From positions 2,613,057 to 2,677,056 of the forward strand of contig NC_092463.1 of NCBI RefSeq assembly GCF_047495875.1: a stretch of DNA of 64,000 bases, in the 5' to 3' direction. The translations under genes were made by a program, and so were the position numbers. Source of the DNA: Pithys albifrons albifrons (taxonomy: Eukaryota; Chordata; Aves; Passeriformes; Thamnophilidae). Positions 53,552 through 64,000 of this stretch are shown here, one piece after another. Numbering within the stretch: the stretch's first letter is position 1; every line of letters begins with the position of its first letter. The notes below the pieces were generated by a model. The model saw only the letters and a program-made list of their open reading frames with translations. It did no database searches and had not been told where the DNA came from.

Positions 53552-53924
53552 TGGACATTCGTGCTACCAGAGCTTTGGCCACGCAGCAAACAGAGCCATG
53601 GGGTTTGTCATGGGGAGGGGATGTACACACCAGGCAACATTTATTTGTCATGAGCAGCTGCTGTTTCCTCTGCTAAAGACCTTTTCCATCCCATTGGGGC
53701 TGGGAAGTGCTCATTTCCAGCTGTGAGGACTCTCAGGGAGACTGGATTGACCCGTAGATCCATAAGGATGAGTCCTCAGCACTTATTCAGCACAGCCGTG
53801 CTGGGGAAGGCAAGGACAGCCCATGGCCTGGCTGGGGGGCTCTGCCAAGTGGTCCCTGGAGTTGCTGGAGGAAGCTGCTCATCGTCTTGGAATGATCCTC
53901 TCAGGCATCAGTTTTGGAAAGCTG

Positions 53925-54130
53925 TGAGAGTGCTCCTGCTCCTGCAGTATCCTGGGTCATGGAGTGCTTCTGCTTCCCCCAGTATTCCAGGTCTCTGAGT
54001 GCTCCTGCTCCCTGCAGTGTCCCAGGTCATGGAGTCCTCCAGCTCCCTGCAGTATCCCAGGCCATTGAGTGCTTCCTTGAGTATTCCAGGTCTCTGCATG
54101 TTCCTGCTCCCTGCAGTATCCTGGGTCACT
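53925..54130. repeat. Minisatellite of CTCCCTGCAGTATCCCAGGT units
   Basis: About five diverged copies of a 35-50 bp unit containing GAGTGCTCCTGCTCCCTGCA and GTATYCYRGGTCATG. Confidence 0.85.
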
Positions 54131-54269
54131 GCCATTCCCACCATGCAGTGGTCCCCTGGGGCTGTTCCCAGCAAGGCCATCACTGTCCCTCATTCCTGCT
54201 GCAGGATAATGTCCACGGTGTGGATAAGGAGGAGCACAAAGCCTCTGCAAACCTCCTGCAGCTCTGCAA

Positions 54270-54480
54270 ATAGGGATGGGGACAGGGGAGAGGGAAAGGG
54301 GCAAAGAGGAAGAGAAAAGAGAAAGGGGAAGGGAAAAGGGAAAGTGGAAGGGAAAAGGGGAAGTGTCTGGGTTTGAAAAGGGATGGGGAACAAAGGAAAG
54401 GGTAAGAGGACAGGGAAAAGGGCATGAGAAAAGGGAAAGGGGAAAGGAGAAAGGGAAAAGAGGAAAGAGAACAAGGGAAA
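54270..54480. repeat. Purine-rich GGGAAA-type tract
   Basis: GGGAAAAGGGAAAG-like sequence, no clean unit, plus-strand purines. The F/P/L frame on the minus strand is an artefact. Confidence 0.9.
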
Positions 54481-55680
54481 GGCTTGTCCTTGTGTGTCTG
54501 GCTGTTGGAATTGCTGTGCCTGGCTGGTTTCTCTTCATGTGGTACTTTGCCATCAGCCCTCCATTCATTTCCTTTTCCATTCCCCATTTTTGGCACCCAA
54601 ATTAGTCCTGGAAACATCAGTGCTCCCTGAGAAATGCTCTGGGAGCTGGAGGCTTGTCACTGCTGAGGGGTGTGGGAGCATCCAAGGACAGATCTCTGAC
54701 CTTCCTGAGAGGGCTGAGGGATCAAAACTGTGCACCAGAACATCCAGGGCAGGACACCCGCTGGCTCAAGCAGCTCTTACCCCCTCAGAGAGGTCCTTCC
54801 CTCTGAGCATCCTTCCCAAAGTGGTTTGCTCAGCACTTTCTTCCCTGATGGAGCTTCTTGCACAAGTCAGGGAATTGTGACCAGTTCTTCTTCCCTGGGT
54901 ACAGGATTTTCCTGCCAGTGCATCCCACTGGCACTAATTCCAACTGGATGGAGCAATGAGGCTCAGCTTCAAATAGCTGGTGCTCCTGTGGTGCCAAACG
55001 CTTCCGGAACAGCTTCACAAGAGCTTTTCCTTTAATTATTCATTACTGTGAATAATGTGTAGCAAGTGTTGGAATAAATCGTGATTTGCAGAGTTTAAAA
55101 TCAATAATCTCCCTCTGAGAGGCAGCTGAAGGGCCCTGGTGCAGCACTTCCCTTCTCAGGTTATTTGGGAACATTTGAGCAAATGTTCAGTGTCTGACAA
55201 CTTTTTTAGGGAGATCAGCTCTGGCTGGGCTTTGCAGGGATGCCCTCAGGGATACCTGCTGCTGGTGCCCCAATACCTCCATCCTGCCCACCCTGGAGTG
55301 CATTCCCCATCCCCTGCCAGGACAAGGATTCAGCTCCACTCACCAAACACCACCACGCTGCTGCTTTCCCTTATATTTTCCCTCTGGGGAAGGAGCAGCT
55401 CATGTTTTCTCACATTTTTCTGAAGTCACTCTGTGTTTTTAGAAGGATGTGCTAAGCCAGGGAGGATTTCTCCTTGCTGGTATGTTTGCTTTGAGAACTT
55501 TCCCTCACACAGCAGCACCCAGTGCATTTTTAAAATTTTATTTATTTGCCCTTTCACTCCTGCTTGAAGTTGCTGGTGCCTTTCTGAGAGTGAAGGGTGC
55601 TGGGAGTCCATGGGGCTGAAACTCACAGGGAACACCTTTGGGGTCTCCATCCTTACAGAGCAGACCCTGCTGTTGTAAGA
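54481..55680. other. Intergenic, no recognised feature
   Basis: Unique-looking sequence. A short AT-rich patch with TTAATTATTCATTACTGTGA lies at 55032-55052. Confidence 0.4.
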
Positions 55681-56640
55681 AGATCTTCTGTGGTGTTCTT
55701 GTCCTACTAGAGAATCACTGTGGGGTCCCTCTCCTGGCATTGGGGTCCATGTTCTCACAGGGATGATCCCTGTACTTGTAGGGGGTCATTGTGGGACACT
55801 CATTCTTGCAGAGGGTCTAAACCCATTCTAGCATGTCCTATAAGGAGTCCCTGTCCTTTCAGGGTGATCCTGTGGTGTTCTTGTCCTTGTGGGGGATCCC
55901 TGTGGGATCCTTGCCCTGGCATCGGGGTCCCTGTTCTTGTGGGAGGCTCCCCTGTACTCATAGTGGGTCATTGTTGGTTCCTCATTCTTGCAGAAGGCAT
56001 AAACCCTGTCCTTGTCCCTATAGGGGGTCCCTGCCCTTGGAGGGGAGTTGTGTGATGTCCCTGTTCTTGTAGGGGGTCATTTTTGAACCCTTGTCCAGGC
56101 ATTGGAGTCCCTCTTCTCATTGGGGTGATCCGTGTACTCATAGGGGGTCACTGAAGGATTCTCATCCTTGCAGAGGGTCTAACCCCCCTCTAGGGTGTCC
56201 TTGTCCTCATATAAGGTCCCTGTTTTCACAGGGCTGGTCTCAGTCCTTGTAGGGGGTCATTGTGGGACACTCATTCTTGCAGAGGGTCTAAACCCATTCT
56301 AGCATGTCCTACAGGGAGTCCCTGTCCTTTCAGGGTGATCCTGTGATGTTCTTGCCCCTGTGGGGGATCACTGTGGGATCCTTGCCCTGGCATTGGTGTC
56401 CCTGTTCTTGTGGGGGGCTCCCTATAGGGGATCTCTGCCCTTGGAGGGGAGTTGTGTGATGTCCCTGTTCTTGTAGGGGGTCATTTTTGAACCCTTGTCC
56501 AGGCATCAGAGTCTCTCTTCTCATTGGGGTGATCTGTGTACTCATAGGGGGTCACTGAGGGATTCTCATCCTTGCAGAGGGTCTAACCCCCCTCTAGGGT
56601 GTCCTTGTCCTTATATAAGGTCCCTGTCCTTGAGGGAGCA
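55680..56640. repeat. Complex minisatellite with a 404-471 bp internal duplication
   Basis: Phrases GGGGGTCATTGTGGGACACT, GGGATCCTTGCCCTGGCAT and TCCCTGTTCTTGTAGGGGGT recur. The blocks at about 55783-55940 and 56254-56410 are near-identical, as are about 56031-56223 and 56435-56630. Confidence 0.9.
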
Positions 56641-56998
56641 TCCAGCAGTAAGGCACCCCAGCAGCCAAGGGGAGCCACAGGGAACCACATCCCAGGGCAT
56701 GGGGACAGCCAGGATGGAAGGGGACAAGGAGCTGGCTGGAAACTCTGGTTTGTGGGACTTCCAGACAACCCCAACACAGACCAGCAGCTGCTGCAGTCTG
56801 GAAAATCCCACACAGCCAGAGCAGGTGGCATTGGAGCAGGACAGGGCAGGAGGAGGTCACTGGGAGAAGAGCAGTGAGGAATCTGCAGTGACTGAAATGA
56901 TGGACACGGCACCATCAGGGTGTTGCCAGGGGGACAAAATCACCTTTCTCTATTTGGGAAAGGAAACAGAGGAGACCTGTCTGTAAAGTATCTTCTGT
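56641..56998. other. Intergenic, no recognised feature
   Basis: Unique-looking sequence between the minisatellite and a CR1 copy. Confidence 0.4.
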
Positions 56999-56999
56999 C

Positions 57000-57415
57000 A
57001 CAGAATCATGGGATGGTTGGGGTTGGAAGAGACCTTAAAGACCAACTCATTCCACCCCCTGCCATGGGCAGGGACACCTTCCACTATCCCAGGTTTCTCC
57101 AGGCACTGTCCAACCTGGCGTTGGACAGTTCCAGAGATGGGGCAGCCACAGCTTCTCTGGGCAACCTGTGCCAGGGCCTGCCCACCCTCACAGTCAGAAA
57201 TTTCTTCCCAGTATCCCATCTAACCTGCCCTCTGGCAGTGGGAAGCCATTCTCCCTTGTCCTGTCCCTCCATCCCTTGTCCCAAGTTCCTCTCCAGCTTT
57301 CCCGGAGTCTCTTTAGGCACTGGGAGGGGATCTCAGGTCTCCCCAGAGCCTTCTCCTCTCCAGGCTGAGCACTCCCAGCTCTCCCAGCCTGGCTCCATGT
57401 CCCAGATATGAAACA
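57000..57415 (-). mobile_element. CR1 element (about 415 bp)
   Basis: Reverse-complement CR1 from AGAATCATGGGATGGTTGGG to the CCAGCTCTCCCAGCCTGGCT block. Confidence 0.93.
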
Positions 57416-60400
57416 GCAGATGGAAGGGCCGGGACAAAGAGCTGGATCACATGGGGGTCAATAACCTCATGTTGGTGCAGGGAGCAGGGACATCCATGTG
57501 CCCCTGCAAAAACTAAAAACTCAGCCCTGTTTTCCCAGGAAACTGCAGGATGTTCCCAGCACCACTGGAGCGCTCCATTTCCCTGCATGGATGCACAGAG
57601 GAGTTTGCCCTTGCTGGACTGTGGTGCATCAGGGAAGATTCACTGAATGGGAGAGAGCAGAGCAGGGTTACACAGCCCATCCTGCTGATGACTCAATTTT
57701 CAACCATCCTCAGGATCTCAGAGGGATGTTGCACAAGAAAAAAAATCATGGAAAGCTGAGAAGTTCCAAAGGAAATGGACAACAGGAGGCTTGTGATTAA
57801 ACGGCTTTAACTCACATCCTTAAAGACACAGATCTACTCTGGGAGCTGTTTGGGGGGGAGGAATGTAAGGCTGGTCCCGCTGGCTCATGCTGAAGGTCTC
57901 TTTGTAGCTTGTCTCCATCAGCAGACATTAGCTGGGATTTAGGGAATGGGTCCAAGGACATGGCAAACCGGAGCAACCTCAGCTGCTGATGGTCAGTGCT
58001 TCCCAAAAGCCAACCCAGCCCCTCTGAATTCCCAACCCCCTTTCTGAAGGGACTCCAACTGTCAGCAAGGCACTTGGGATCTATCCAAGGATTTACCCAT
58101 GGGTGGGAAACCCACCTTGTTGGGACAGGGAATATGGGGGGGTGTTCTCCCAGAGCTCCCCCCAGCATTGCCAGGTCACTGGGACCGTGAGCACGGGGGA
58201 AAAGTGGGAATTGCAGCCAGCTGGCCCCTCTCCTCCGGTACCGCAGGACACGCCTTGCCAGGGGAATAGTTGAAGCTCTGCCATCGGGAGCTGGGGCTGG
58301 TTGTGCTGTGCTGTGAAGCCTTTCCCATTCTCTGGGAGTCAGAGGGGAGAGATAAAGTAAAATATGTCAGACCTGGTCCCAGATGGAGCTGAGCCCTTAA
58401 AACAGACCGTGCTGTGCTGCTGGATGTGATAAAGGAAGAGAGAAATCCCTGCTGGTGTCAAGTCCTGGCTTTCTTTCTTACTCAGCCCAGGCAATATTTT
58501 GGTGATCCCTGTGTCCCCCTGGGAATCTCGCTGCCTTCCTGCATCCTCCGTGGCCAGGCTGCTGGAGTGGGAAGCAACACTGGCATCTGGCCATGCCCTG
58601 TCACCAGAGCCCTCCTTGCTGTGGGGTCACCGCGGTCTCGATAAGCCACAGGACTTCCCAAGCTGTGAATCAGGAGGGATTTTCTCTGCCTGGTGCAGAA
58701 CTGCCCTGGGCTGACACAGCCTGAGTCACATTCATGACCTTCCATTTCACTCTCCATGGCTTTCTCCTGACCTGCTTCGCTCCCAGGGAAATAGATCCCT
58801 GTTTGCCCAGTCCAAGCACTGGGGACAATCCATGCCAGGCATCCCGGTCCTGGTACACCCCAGAGTGAGGATCCATCTGCCTCCAGTGCAGAAAGCCATT
58901 GCCCACCAGTTGCCAACTGGGAGGAAGGAATGGGTGTCCCTCTGGATGGACAGGGACAGGGAAGGTTGGATGTCAATCTCATCCTGCCCTACTCCTGCTG
59001 TGGGTCTCTGCTGCAGATCCCACCCAGAACAACCATCCTGGTGTCCTGGGGATGGTGGTGGTGCCCCTCAGGAGGTCTCCCATTCCCAGGATGAGTGCTG
59101 GGATCTCCATCTCCCTTGGGGCCAGTCTCTGGGTCCTGGTCCAACATCCAACAGCCCAAGGCTGCAGCACCATGTCCAAGCTGCCAGCCACAAACATCTC
59201 CACTCCAACCCCACTGCAAATCATGGGATGGGGATCAATGAACAGTTTGGGGTTTGGTGGCTTTTTCTTCATGGATTCCAGGTTTTGCTGATGCCTCAGA
59301 GACAGGGATCATTGGGAACATGGAGCAGACTGCCTGATAACTTGGTGGGACACAGGGACACAGGAATGTCAGAGTCAGCCCCATTATTAAGCCAGCACAT
59401 AATTAATGCTCCAAAAGTACTTCCAGTGCCTCCATGGTGAGAAAGACTCCAGTGAGGAGCTCAGTCTGCCCTCAGAGAAGGAGAAGGAATGAGGCAGGAT
59501 CCTGCCTGGAGCCTGCAGAGCCTCACTGCTGCCTCCTCCCCAGCTCAGGCAGAAGAGCAAGAGCCTGGCTGCAGGAGAGGCAGAGAGGTCTGGAGCTTTT
59601 GGGATTTGTCCCTCTGGGGTCCCCCAGTGTCCTGTGTCCCGCAGGATCCAGAGGCCCTGAGGATGATGTCACAGAAAGCTGCCAGCCCATGTTTTCATGC
59701 TTCTCTTTAAAGGAGGAGGAAGGATGAGCATCACCAGGGTGGGGACCTGGGAGGAGACAGTGGCCAAGTGAGTCAACCCGCAGTTGTTCCCACCCTGGTT
59801 GTCATCCTTAGCCCATTCTCACACTTGGGAGATGGGTTTGGACACCATGTGTCCTTTTGGGAGCTATGCCCTTCCTGTGGAGTGTGTTTTGGGCAGGCTC
59901 AGCAGGAGGGAAATGCAGGACTGGTGGGATGGTTCAGGAAAGAGGACTGGACTCTGGATTCCCCTGGCGAGGAATCCCACCCAGATGTCCTGGGTGCCTG
60001 TTGTCCCTGATTGTTTGGATTTACACCCAGCTCAGCGCAAGCAGGCAGGGCCTTGGCTGAGGTTTCTGAGCCAGCTGGAGCTCCAAGCTGGGTGTCTGGA
60101 GTGGGGATCTGCTCCATCCCTTTGCCACCTTGTGCCCCCCAAAAGCACAGAGCCCTCGGGGAGCTTGGACCCACCTATGGACACTGAAGGATGCTTGTCA
60201 TTGGTAGGCAGCTTGTGTTTGGCCAGGCTGCTGCTGTGGGTGGTGAGTGGATCTGGGACTTGGGAACAAGATTTGGAGCCTCCTGGGTGCTTGGCAAGGA
60301 TGATGCTGAAGCTCAGCTGAAGCCTGTGGTTGTCACACTGGAAATACTCCATTAGAGTGACTCTGTCAGGATCCCAGTATTCCCATGAGCCACCCAGTGC

Positions 60401-61245
60401 CCTCCTGGGCAGGTCTGTGGGGACAGGGACCCCTGCCCATGGTCCCTGGCTGGTGTCAATCCCTTTAGGCTCTCAATTATCCTTTCCTGGCTGTAGTTAA
60501 ACAGAGAGGCTGGATTTGAACCCAAAGGTGCTGATTCCTGGGAGGGAATGAGGAGACTGAATGCTGGTACCCACATTTCAGCATCCCTGTGCTGACTAGG
60601 GGGGACAGGCTACTTTTCCCCTACTCAGCCAACTCCATGGTATGGGGTGTCTCCCAAAGAAGCCCCACAGATGCTCTCCCCCCATCACAGGCAGGGTAAT
60701 TCATGGACAGACACTGGTCATGTCCCTTTCCCACCTCTGTCCCCTGCACTGGGAGCTGCCCTGGGCTGGAGGACTCTGCCTGCTGTCCACAGATGCTGTT
60801 CCAGCTTTGCTCCTGAAAGCTTTTCCAGTTATTTTTGGGCAGCAAGTGCCTTTCCAAATATTTGCCTTGGTGTTGGTGCCTGGCCCCACTCACAGCCAGG
60901 GCTCCTCCCTCTGCCCACTGCTGTGCAGAGCTGAACTCTCCCGGCTGTAACATCCCTCACACATCCACATCCAGGATCCCACCTCTCCCCATGGGCCAAT
61001 TCTCCCATCCATCTCTACAACAAGGCCAGAGAGCGACCCAGAGCATCTCTCCAGGGTAACCCAGTCCTCCAAAGCTCCCTCTTTCCAACTTGGGTCACTC
61101 AAAAGCCCAGCTGCAGGAGACTCCAAGCCTTCCAACTCAGCAGGAGCCTGAAGAGATGCTCCATGCCCTGCACCAAGGCTCTGCTCTGCACTCTTCTCCA
61201 GGCATGGAGCAAGGCTGGGATAGGGACATCAAGGATTTCATTCAC
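57416..61245. other. Intergenic, no recognised feature
   Basis: About 3.8 kb of unique-looking sequence. Many short frames on both strands, none recognisable. No CR1 ends, no clear RNA gene. Confidence 0.35.
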
Positions 61246-61249
61246 AATT

Positions 61250-61515
61250 GTCTGCTTCAGGCCTGGGGACAAGAGGAAACTGCCTGAAGTTGCATCAGGG
61301 GAGGTTTAGATTGGATATTAGCAAACATTTTTTTCATGGAAAGAGTTGTCCAGCACTGGAACAGGCTGCCCATGGCAGTGGTGGAGGGATTTAAAAGCCC
61401 TGTAGATGTGGCACACGGGGACATGATTTGGTGGGACTTTGCAGAGTGGAGGAACACTTGGACTCGATGATCTTAGAGGTCTTTTTCAACTTAAATGATA
61501 CCATGATTCCATGGC
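61250..61515 (+). mobile_element. CR1 element (CR1-X-like 3' part)
   Basis: Sense CR1 of the same type as the copy at 38385-38825: CTGCCTGAAGTTGCATCAGG, GGCTGCCCATGGCAGTGGTG, GGACTCGATGATCTTAGAGG. Confidence 0.9.
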
Positions 61516-63615
61516 TTTGTCAGCCCTGAGGGTCCTGCTTTTTGTCTTCCCAGCTCCATGTGCAGTGAGCCCAGCCCTCTGAGCCTGGGCAGTGGCCAAG
61601 GGAGAGACCACCACCAAGGTCAGTGACACAACTATTTGTGTTGCAAGCCAGCCAAGAAATCCCCATCCCATGGAGCAAAGCCTCTTCCCAACCTCCCTAC
61701 CCTGCTGGAGACCTGAGCATTGCCCTGCAGGCCTGGGAGCCTTCCCACTAGAGCCCTGCTGGGGACCTGGCCCCTGTGTTGCCACCAAGGGCTGAATCAC
61801 AGTGTTGCAGCCGCTCTTTCCACACACAGGAGGGATTTGGCAATCCCTGGGGCTATTAATAGAGCAGGGCTGCTCCCCTGGGCCCCACTCCTGGCTGGAG
61901 GAGAGCAGGAGAGCCAAGCAAACTCCAAGGGAGGCCAAGGGCTGAGTTTACCTAAGGAGAGGTCAGGAAATAACCTGTCGGAGTGCAGGAACCAGAGCAG
62001 TGCCCTCTCCCCAGTTATCGCTTCCTGTCTCCACGCCGGCTCCAAGAGCCAAGAGGGAACAATGAACAATGGAGCCAGCAACGTGGCGCCGAGGACCTGC
62101 CACCTCCCCAGCCCCACAGAACCCCCTCTGCAGTGACAGGGGGAAAGACACTGTGAAGGGATCACCGTGGGATGGTCCATTGTGGTTGTTGTTCTTCCAG
62201 CCTGGACCTGGACTTCACCCGCTGGGTGTGAGAGTCACAAGCAGTGAGATCCCTGCCTGGGCTCAGCCTGGGAACAGGGGACGCTGCAGCCATGGGTGTA
62301 ATCCCAGGAGGAGATGTTGGAGGTGGAGCACCTCCACTGGGAAGGGAAAATACAGAGAGAAGGCATTTTATGAGGAGCTGGTTTGAGCTGCTCATCCCAG
62401 CTCCATCTCAATCGCCAGCTCCAGGAGGATGGAGCCAGTGGTGTCCTTGAGACCCAACCCTTGCCCATGGTGGGCATGGGACAGAAGGGATCTATTTGCA
62501 AGCTAAAGGCTGGGGGCTGAGGCTGTGTCCCTGGGCCTGTTGTCTTTTTAGCTATGGAAGTGCCAGGTGGAAAAGCCATGGGAAACAACATCCCACTCAG
62601 CTGCCACCTCTCATCTCACATCCTGGCTCTATCCTGCCCCTGCCCCTTCCCTTCCCCAGCACAGCTCCTCAGTCACCTCAACTGCACCAAGAGGGCATCA
62701 GTTGCTTCCCATCCCACCACTGGACCAACATCTGTCTGTCTGTCTGTCTGTTGGTCCCCAGATTCCCCCAGGTTTGTCCCCACCACCTTCCCCACACTGA
62801 CAGGCAGCAGGGAGCTGGTTTGGGTCTGACCAGTGGGACATGCTGGCAATGACAGACACCCCAGGCACTGCCAAGCCACAGGATCCTTCTCCCATCCCCT
62901 GTGGTGATGTCAAGCTCACAGGGAACACAGCCCCAGGCTACCAGGATGGATTGCACCAACCTTGTAAACCTGGATGCCCCAGGGGCTGATGTCTGGCTGA
63001 GGCCATTCCAGAAAGCCTCAGCAGGAGACAAACCTTACCCGGCACCTCTGGCAAACAGTCCCGGATGCAGCTCTGCCGCTCCTGGCACTGCCCTGCGGCA
63101 GAGGAGGGTGCCTGGGTCATGGATTCTGGCCAAGCCATACTGGAGGCAAACCTGCCCTGCAGGGAGAGCATCTCTGCCAGGCCAAGCCACCAGATGGCAT
63201 GGAGTGACTGTTTCCTCCTGTCCCCCAGCCCTGCCAGACTCCCTGTCCCCACACACCACCAGGCACTGATGAGCTCAAGGGACAAAACCAGCTCACCAGG
63301 TCTTGTCCTGCTCCACATCCTGGCAGCGCTGCTGGAATCTGTCCAGGCTGACTTGTCTTTCCCATGCCCCTGCTCCTGCCTTGCAGCATCTCCCTCCTGG
63401 GGACAGTGGCCTCTCCTGCCTCCTCCCTGCTGTTCCAGCAGCTGTATCCCCATGGCACAGCCACAGGAGAGCCTGGCCATGGAGCAAGACTTGTTGGGAG
63501 GGAACAGTGGCCAGCAGTGGTCCAAGCCTGGGACTGTGGCCAGCAGCGCCTTGGGATGGGCTGGGAACAGCCAATTTGGAAAATCCACCTTCCAAAGCAA
63601 GAACTTGTCTTTTAG
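61516..63615. other. Intergenic, no recognised feature
   Basis: Unique-looking sequence. A short CTGT run lies at 62732-62750. A 282-codon minus-strand frame (62938-63786) shows no family I know. Confidence 0.35.
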
Positions 63616-63620
63616 CACCT

Positions 63621-63840
63621 TTATTTTGCTCAAAGGGTGAAAAAGCTGGGAGAAACACTGTGGTTGCTTCCCATGCCCCATGGTTTGGAGACCAGCAGGC
63701 ACATCCATAATCCTTCCTCTAAAAGCTTTTAAACATGGAAAACAAAGCACACACTCTTGATATTCCCTCTGCCCTGCAGGGAGCACTGCTGTGAGCCTTC
63801 CTCCCTCTTAACAGGTGATGATGGTTTTGTAGGAGTCCTT
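63621..63840 (-). other. Weak candidate 3'-terminal exon of a minus-strand gene
   Basis: On the minus strand, a pyrimidine-rich stretch ending CCTCAAG is followed by codons for DSYKTIITC and a TAA (63810-63808), then about 185 bases and an AATAAA (63626-63621). The combination resembles a short last coding exon with 3' UTR. The next gene in human synteny, TXNDC16, lies on this strand, but I cannot match the peptide. It could be chance. Confidence 0.2.
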
Positions 63841-63861
63841 GAGGATGGTGAGAGATCAGAG

Positions 63862-63905
63862 AATCACAGAATATCCTGAGTTGGAAGGGACCAACATGGA
63901 GAGTT
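63862..63905 (-). mobile_element. CR1 3' end, short
   Basis: AGAATCACAGAATATCCTGA and GTTGGAAGGGACC, a terminal CR1 fragment in reverse complement. Confidence 0.85.
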
Positions 63906-64000
63906 TCTTATTGTTTTGACAGTAAATTGTTTTGCTTTCTAGGATAAGCACATAATCCTTTTTTATGTGTGTCTGTATCATCATTTTATCTCCTGATCAA

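Noticed and set aside
62938..63786. 282-residue minus-strand frame near the window end
   Set aside because: No recognisable domain or repeated codon signal, and it overlaps other frames. Treated as chance.
1..64000. Search for CRISPR arrays, prokaryotic operons, endogenous retroviral genes and tRNAs
   Set aside because: No spacer-repeat pattern, no viral gag/pol-like frames and no clear cloverleaf were seen. The content is vertebrate nuclear DNA.

Overview
This window is nuclear DNA from a bird. The evidence is spliced vertebrate genes with GT-AG introns, about 29 copies of the avian-type LINE CR1 recognised by their conserved 3' ends, GC-rich promoters and many G/C- or purine-rich minisatellites. 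I cannot name the order or species from sequence alone. Gene order is RTRAF (+, last two coding exons only), NID2 (-, complete), PTGDR (+, complete) and PTGER2 (+, complete). This is the order of human 14q22.1, in what looks like a much more compact interval.

Layout. 1-1.84 kb: 3' end of RTRAF, an RNA-ligase-complex and transcription factor. 1.87-2.88 kb: a roughly 1 kb polypyrimidine minisatellite lying between the poly(A) signals of the two convergent genes RTRAF and NID2. 3.0-18.9 kb: NID2, 21 coding exons read on the minus strand, 1361 predicted residues (nidogen-2, a basement-membrane linker). 18.6-19.5 kb: NID2 CpG-rich promoter. 19.5-30.8 kb: intergenic, with CR1 copies, a GATGGG-type array and a CpG-rich patch at 26.2-27.1 kb. 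30.6-35.07 kb: PTGDR (prostaglandin D2 receptor DP1, 360 residues, two coding exons). 35.1-41.2 kb: intergenic with an AT-rich, possibly conserved block. 40.4-45.94 kb: PTGER2 (prostaglandin E2 receptor EP2, 362 residues, two coding exons). 45.9-64 kb: no confident gene; CR1 copies, a GGGAT array, several minisatellites, and one weak candidate terminal exon on the minus strand near 63.8 kb.

PTGDR and PTGER2 are tandem paralogues. Both are Gs-type prostanoid receptors, and both are interrupted by one phase-0 intron at the same place at the end of TM6. NID2 is an unrelated extracellular-matrix gene and RTRAF a housekeeping gene, so the neighbourhood is conserved synteny rather than a functional cluster.

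Most notable observations: NID2 carries three thyroglobulin type-1 domains, where human NID2 as I know it has two, because one exon is duplicated almost identically. NID2 intron 6 holds a decayed copy of intron 3 plus the start of exon 4. A CR1 element ends about 9 bases before PTGER2 exon 2 and so supplies most of that splice acceptor region. A TATA-containing CpG-rich patch on the plus strand inside NID2 intron 2 looks like an antisense promoter. Tandem arrays sit at several gene-regulatory positions. I saw no prokaryotic-style system, CRISPR array or intact viral gene.
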